Assembly: GCF_937996225.1 (NCBI RefSeq)
Contig: NZ_CALKTC010000030.1
Location: 1 to 35,813, forward strand
Direction of reading: 5' to 3'
Origin: an uncultured Campylobacter sp.
GTDB lineage: Bacteria > Campylobacterota > Campylobacteria > Campylobacterales > Campylobacteraceae
DNA: 35,813 nucleotides
Part shown: positions 32,581 to 35,813 of the stretch, piece after piece
Layout of the letters: the number at the start of each line of letters is the position of its first letter
How positions within the stretch are numbered: the stretch's first letter is position 1
Notes under the pieces: generated by a model
What the model was told of the DNA's origin: nothing
Seen by the model: only the letters and a program-made list of their open reading frames with translations
The model's database searches: none
Position numbers and translations under genes: made by a program

Positions 32581-33544
32581 TATGTGGGGCGATATGAGCC
32601 AATATTCTGAAATTTACTGGCCTTGGCCGATTGCGATTTATCTATTTTTGGCAGGTCTTAGCGCGGGAGCGACTATGGTGGCGCTTTTAGTCAAATGGAA
32701 CCGCCACGAAAGCGAGCAAAATTCCATTTGGGACGCGATGATTAGGGCGGGTGCGATCACGGCGCCGCTTACGATCTGCGCGGGGCTTTTGCTTTTGATC
32801 TTTGATCTGGGCAAGCCTCTTACCTTCTATCTTTTGCTGATCAAATTTAACTTCGGCTCTGTAATGAGCCTCGGCGTGGCAGCGCTTTTAATCTACGTGC
32901 CGCTTAGCTTTGTATTTGCGCTGTGCGTCTTCGGCGAGGAAATTTGTAAATTTAAACTACTTGCGTTTCTGCGACCTATCGTAAATTTACTAAGCTCGTT
33001 TGCCAAAGCTTCCAAACTTTTCGAGCGGGTTTTATTTATCCTTGCTCTTTGCGTGGGCGCATATACGGGCTTTTTATTAAGCGCGGTGATGAAAATTCCG
33101 CTTTGGAATACTCCGGTGCTGCCGATTTTATTTTTGCTATCGGGCTTTTCCAGCGGCATCGCGGCGAGCATTTTAGTAGGACTTCTGTTTTTTAAAGGCT
33201 CGTTAAACAAAGATAGCATAAAATACCTTTTGGTGCTTGATCTGCGCGCGATACTCTTTGAGATTCCGCTTTTGTTCATTCTGTTTGTCGGGATGTATTT
33301 TGAGGGCGGCACTAGCGCGCTTGCGGCACAGCAGGCTTTGACGCACGAGGTTTACGGCAAAATTTTCTGGATCGGCGTTTTAGGCACGGGCCTCATCGCT
33401 CCGATCATCATCGCCTTTACGGCGCTGAAAAACCACGCCTACAAGCCTGCGTTTATAGTTTTAAATTCTTTCGTCGTGCTTTGCGGCGTCATTCTGCTTC
33501 GCTACTACATCGTATATGCGGGGCAAATTTGCACGGGAGCGTAG
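32573..33544 (+). CDS. psrC: NrfD-family membrane subunit (PsrC/PhsC)
   Basis: A 323-residue integral membrane quinol dehydrogenase of the NrfD/PsrC family, anchoring the A and B subunits on the periplasmic side and oxidising menaquinol. About eight to nine TM helices are visible. The N-terminus WPWPIAIYLFLAGLSAGA and LLLIFDLGKPLTFYLLL are characteristic. AGGAGG lies 5 bases before the ATG, inside psrB. The response regulator gene begins 26 bases after the stop. Confidence 0.92.
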   Translation: MNNMWGDMSQYSEIYWPWPIAIYLFLAGLSAGATMVALLVKWNRHESEQNSIWDAMIRAGAITAPLTICAGLLLLIFDLGKPLTFYLLLIKFNFGSVMSLGVAALLIYVPLSFVFALCVFGEEICKFKLLAFLRPIVNLLSSFAKASKLFERVLFILALCVGAYTGFLLSAVMKIPLWNTPVLPILFLLSGFSSGIAASILVGLLFFKGSLNKDSIKYLLVLDLRAILFEIPLLFILFVGMYFEGGTSALAAQQALTHEVYGKIFWIGVLGTGLIAPIIIAFTALKNHAYKPAFIVLNSFVVLCGVILLRYYIVYAGQICTGA

Positions 33545-33570
33545 TCTCGCTCCCAATTTAGGGAACGGGT

Positions 33571-34224
33571 TTGAAAATTTTACTTTTAGAAGACGATTTT
33601 GAATACAGAAGCAGCGTAAGCGAGTATCTGCAGGAGCTCGGCTACGAGGTGGACGAATGCGAAAGCGGCGACGCAGCCTGCGATAAGATCGCCGCGAATA
33701 CCTACCACTTGCTGATTTTAGACATCAAAGTGCCGGAGGTTTCGGGCGAAGAGGTGCTGAGATATGCGCGAAACCTCGGTCTTAGCACTCCCGTAATGAT
33801 GATGACCTCGCTCGGCGACATCGACGATTTAAGCCAGTGCTACGAGCTTGGTTGCAACGAATATCTAAAAAAGCCCTTCCACCTAGCCGAGCTTAAATTT
33901 AGAGTAAGCGAGCTGATGCGAAAGTATTTCGGCGACGAAAAGGGCGCCGTCAAGATCGCGGATAAATTTCACTACTTCGCAAATTTAAAAATTTTAAAAC
34001 GCGCGGACGAAGAGATATCGCTAAGCGCCAAAGAGATCAAAATCATAGAATTTCTGCTCGCCAATATCAAAAGATTCGTTAGCGTAGATGAACTCATCGC
34101 CGACGTATGGGACGGCGAAGCGGGCAGCGTCGATGTGCGCGTGCATATCAGCAATCTACGCGCCAAAACTAGCAACGACTTCATTCTCTCCAGCCGCGGA
34201 CTCGGATATAAGATCAATGCTTAA
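33571..34224 (+). CDS. OmpR-family response regulator
   Basis: A 217-residue two-component regulator. The receiver domain (1-115) has acidic pair Glu7/Asp8/Asp9, phospho-acceptor Asp51 (LILDIKVP), Thr79 and Lys101 (KKPF). The winged-helix DNA-binding domain (125-217) ends in VDVRVHISNLRAK and GLGYKINA. Translation starts at TTG (33571), with AGGGA 6 bases ahead. The gene overlaps the kinase gene by eight bases. Its position right after psrC suggests cotranscription with, and control of, the Psr operon (inference). Confidence 0.93.
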   Translation: MKILLLEDDFEYRSSVSEYLQELGYEVDECESGDAACDKIAANTYHLLILDIKVPEVSGEEVLRYARNLGLSTPVMMMTSLGDIDDLSQCYELGCNEYLKKPFHLAELKFRVSELMRKYFGDEKGAVKIADKFHYFANLKILKRADEEISLSAKEIKIIEFLLANIKRFVSVDELIADVWDGEAGSVDVRVHISNLRAKTSNDFILSSRGLGYKINA

Positions 34225-35335
34225 AGGGTTTAAATTTACGCTTTTTAGCGCGATCTTCATCATCGGCGCCTTTATAAGCGAGAGTCTTTATATCATCTAT
34301 TTAAACTCCAAAATCGAGGAGAGCGCCGACGTCGCCGAGCTGATACAAAAAAGCGGCGAAGCCCTAGCCGGCGCAGATCTGAATCTAAAAGACGAGCTAA
34401 TCTACGACTACGCGATCCTAAATGCAAACGGCGAAATTCTAAGATCAAACCTAAGCGTGCAGCCGCCGGATTTTGCGTTTATCACGCTGAAATTCGGCGG
34501 GCGGGTGTTTTTTAAGCGCCACTTTCTGCATGAGGGCAAGCTGCATTTTTTCGTCATTTCAAAAAAGATAAGCTACGCCAAGATAGAATTTATCGCGATC
34601 TCTACGATCTTTATCACGATTTTCGTAGCGCTCATCATCGCGCTGTTTAACTACAAAATCATTAAAAATTTCTACGCGCAGCAAAGCAACCTCATCAAGG
34701 CGTTTTTCAACGACGCGATGCACGAGCTAAAGACCCCTTTAGGCGTCGCGCTCATCAACACCGAGATGCTTGGGCTGCGCGACAAACACACTGCGCGTAT
34801 CAAATCCGCGCTTAAGCAGATGATCATTACTTACGAGGACGTGGAGTACTTCATCAAAAGCGGCAAGATGAGCTTAAAAAGCCGCCGCATCGATATGAGC
34901 GAGTTTTTGAGCGCTAGGATAAATTTCATCTATCTGGTCGCAAAAAGCAAAAACATAAGCCTGCAATCGCGAATAGCGCCCGACGTTAGCGTTTTTATGG
35001 ACGAAACCTCGCTAATGCGCCTCATCGACAACACGCTAAGCAACGCCATAAAATACTCGCGCCCCGGCGGCAAGATCATCATCGGACTGGAAAAGGAGGT
35101 AAGCATAGCGGTCTTTAGCGTGCAGGATTTCGGCATCGGCATAAAGGATACGAGCGCGATCTGGGATAGATACTCGCGCGAAAACGCGGCTCTTGGCGGA
35201 TTCGGTCTCGGGCTAAACATAATCGATAAAATTTGCAAGCGCTACGGCATCGCAAAAAGCGTCAGCTCAAAGCTCGGTGAGGGCAGCACCTTTTGCTACA
35301 AAATCCCGCTGTTTAAGCAGAAGCTTTTGGATTAA
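34217..35335 (+). CDS. Membrane sensor histidine kinase
   Basis: A 372-residue kinase. TM1 spans about residues 8-28 and TM2 about 122-145, with a periplasmic sensor segment of roughly 90 residues between. The phospho-acceptor is His169 in FFNDAMHELKTPLG. The ATPase domain has the N box DNTLSNAIKYSRPGG, G1 DFGIGI and G2 GGFGLGLN. The ATG at 34217-34219 overlaps the regulator stop region; the open frame extends further upstream only inside the regulator gene. No HAMP domain is evident. The stimulus is unknown; the operon context suggests sulfur compounds or respiratory state (inference). Confidence 0.92.
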   Translation: MLKGFKFTLFSAIFIIGAFISESLYIIYLNSKIEESADVAELIQKSGEALAGADLNLKDELIYDYAILNANGEILRSNLSVQPPDFAFITLKFGGRVFFKRHFLHEGKLHFFVISKKISYAKIEFIAISTIFITIFVALIIALFNYKIIKNFYAQQSNLIKAFFNDAMHELKTPLGVALINTEMLGLRDKHTARIKSALKQMIITYEDVEYFIKSGKMSLKSRRIDMSEFLSARINFIYLVAKSKNISLQSRIAPDVSVFMDETSLMRLIDNTLSNAIKYSRPGGKIIIGLEKEVSIAVFSVQDFGIGIKDTSAIWDRYSRENAALGGFGLGLNIIDKICKRYGIAKSVSSKLGEGSTFCYKIPLFKQKLLD

Positions 35336-35430
35336 AACGGCACGTTAAATTTAAACGCAAATTTTAAAATTTTAAAAGTAAAATTTGTGTAGCTATCGAG
35401 CTTTTTAAAATTTTGTTTTAGCGTGGCTTT

Positions 35431-35813
35431 TCAGCCGCCTTTTGCCTCTCTTGATTCTAAATAATATTCTTGTACATCAAAATTTAAGTTACCGCAATTG
35501 TCAAATTGATTTTTTACAACCGGTTGATTTTTTTTATCGATATAATATTCTGACAAGAATTTTTTGGCTGTTGTAAAATTACTTATAAATACACTATGAT
35601 TTAAAGCTATAAAATTGTCATATAAAAGAAAGCTATAATCTAAAAATAATAAATTTTCAAAAAATATCGGCTCGTTAAAACCGGCACTCATCTTATTTAA
35701 ATTTATTTTAATATATTTGCTTGGATCTATACTTACAACTTCTATTTTATTTAAAACAGTATATTCTATATCATTCTTTTCGGTCTCTAAAATTTGCAAA
35801 ATTTCATTTAAGT
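35431..35813 (-). CDS. Hypothetical protein, N-terminus beyond the window
   Basis: The minus-strand frame is open from its TGA stop at 35431 to the window edge, so at least 127 residues of a longer protein are seen. A TTG at 35797-35799 could serve as a start, but the codons before it (LNEI) are also coding-like. The product is hydrophilic, rich in Asn, Ile, Lys and Phe, and ends ESREAKGG. No family is recognised. The base composition is far AT-richer than the adjacent kinase gene, a common mark of recently gained DNA. Immunity proteins and other accessory genes often look like this, but nothing here proves it. Confidence 0.6.
   Translation of the reverse strand, partial: LNEILQILETEKNDIEYTVLNKIEVVSIDPSKYIKINLNKMSAGFNEPIFFENLLFLDYSFLLYDNFIALNHSVFISNFTTAKKFLSEYYIDKKNQPVVKNQFDNCGNLNFDVQEYYLESREAKGG

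Noticed and set aside
35395..35455. GGCT-GAAA-AGCC hairpin at the end of the right-edge gene as a terminator
   Set aside because: Only a 4-bp stem and a poor T-tract; too weak to call.

Overview
The window looks like chromosomal DNA of a Campylobacter-type epsilonproteobacterium. The evidence is the gene order (bamA divergent from tyrA; M23 peptidase-lpxC-tsaB-thrB-ylxR-infB-rbfA-rimP; accD-rlmH-dksA next to a membrane protein), an epsilon-type RibD with an insert between its zinc motifs, a short RecO, an Aer/CetB-like PAS protein and a PsrABC/PhsABC operon. Base composition is mixed: many genes are moderately GC-rich, but spacers are packed with AAATTTTAAA-like words. This fits one of the higher-GC campylobacters such as C. 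gracilis; the species is inferred from memory only.

Left part (1-8986): a small redox-type cluster on the minus strand (Rrf2 regulator, NAD(P)-binding protein, cupin), whose cupin promoter is bracketed by two identical-architecture inverted repeats. Two plus-strand transport genes follow: an ABC six-TM domain with no ATPase, and a CDF zinc/cation exporter. Next come AT-rich small membrane protein genes, two of them paralogues, with a frameshifted third gene between them. Then come ribD, an 84-residue membrane protein whose promoter carries a G10 tract, and long gene-free stretches.

Middle part (8987-20317, minus strand): translation and envelope genes. M23 peptidase, lpxC, tsaB, thrB, ylxR and infB are tightly packed; rbfA-rimP follow only after an unusual gap of about 1.1 kb. 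tsaB seems to need a non-standard ATT start. bamA reads left from a divergent promoter region shared with tyrA.

Right part (20399-35813): tyrA, a phosphoesterase, a membrane protein, dusB, a block accD-rlmH-dksA-membrane protein, recO, a PAS energy-taxis-type protein and an MFS exporter. A molybdopterin polysulfide/thiosulfate reductase operon (catalytic, Fe-S and membrane subunits) is followed 26 bases later by a response regulator and a histidine kinase, suggesting a respiratory module that carries its own two-component system. The window ends in an AT-rich minus-strand gene that runs off the edge.

Most genes are ordinary housekeeping functions. The observations most worth checking are the G10 tract inside a promoter spacer, the duplicated membrane-protein cassettes with a frameshifted neighbour, the dual operator over the cupin promoter, the ATT start of tsaB and the Psr-linked two-component system. 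I found no CRISPR array, tRNA, rRNA, insertion sequence or clear defence system.
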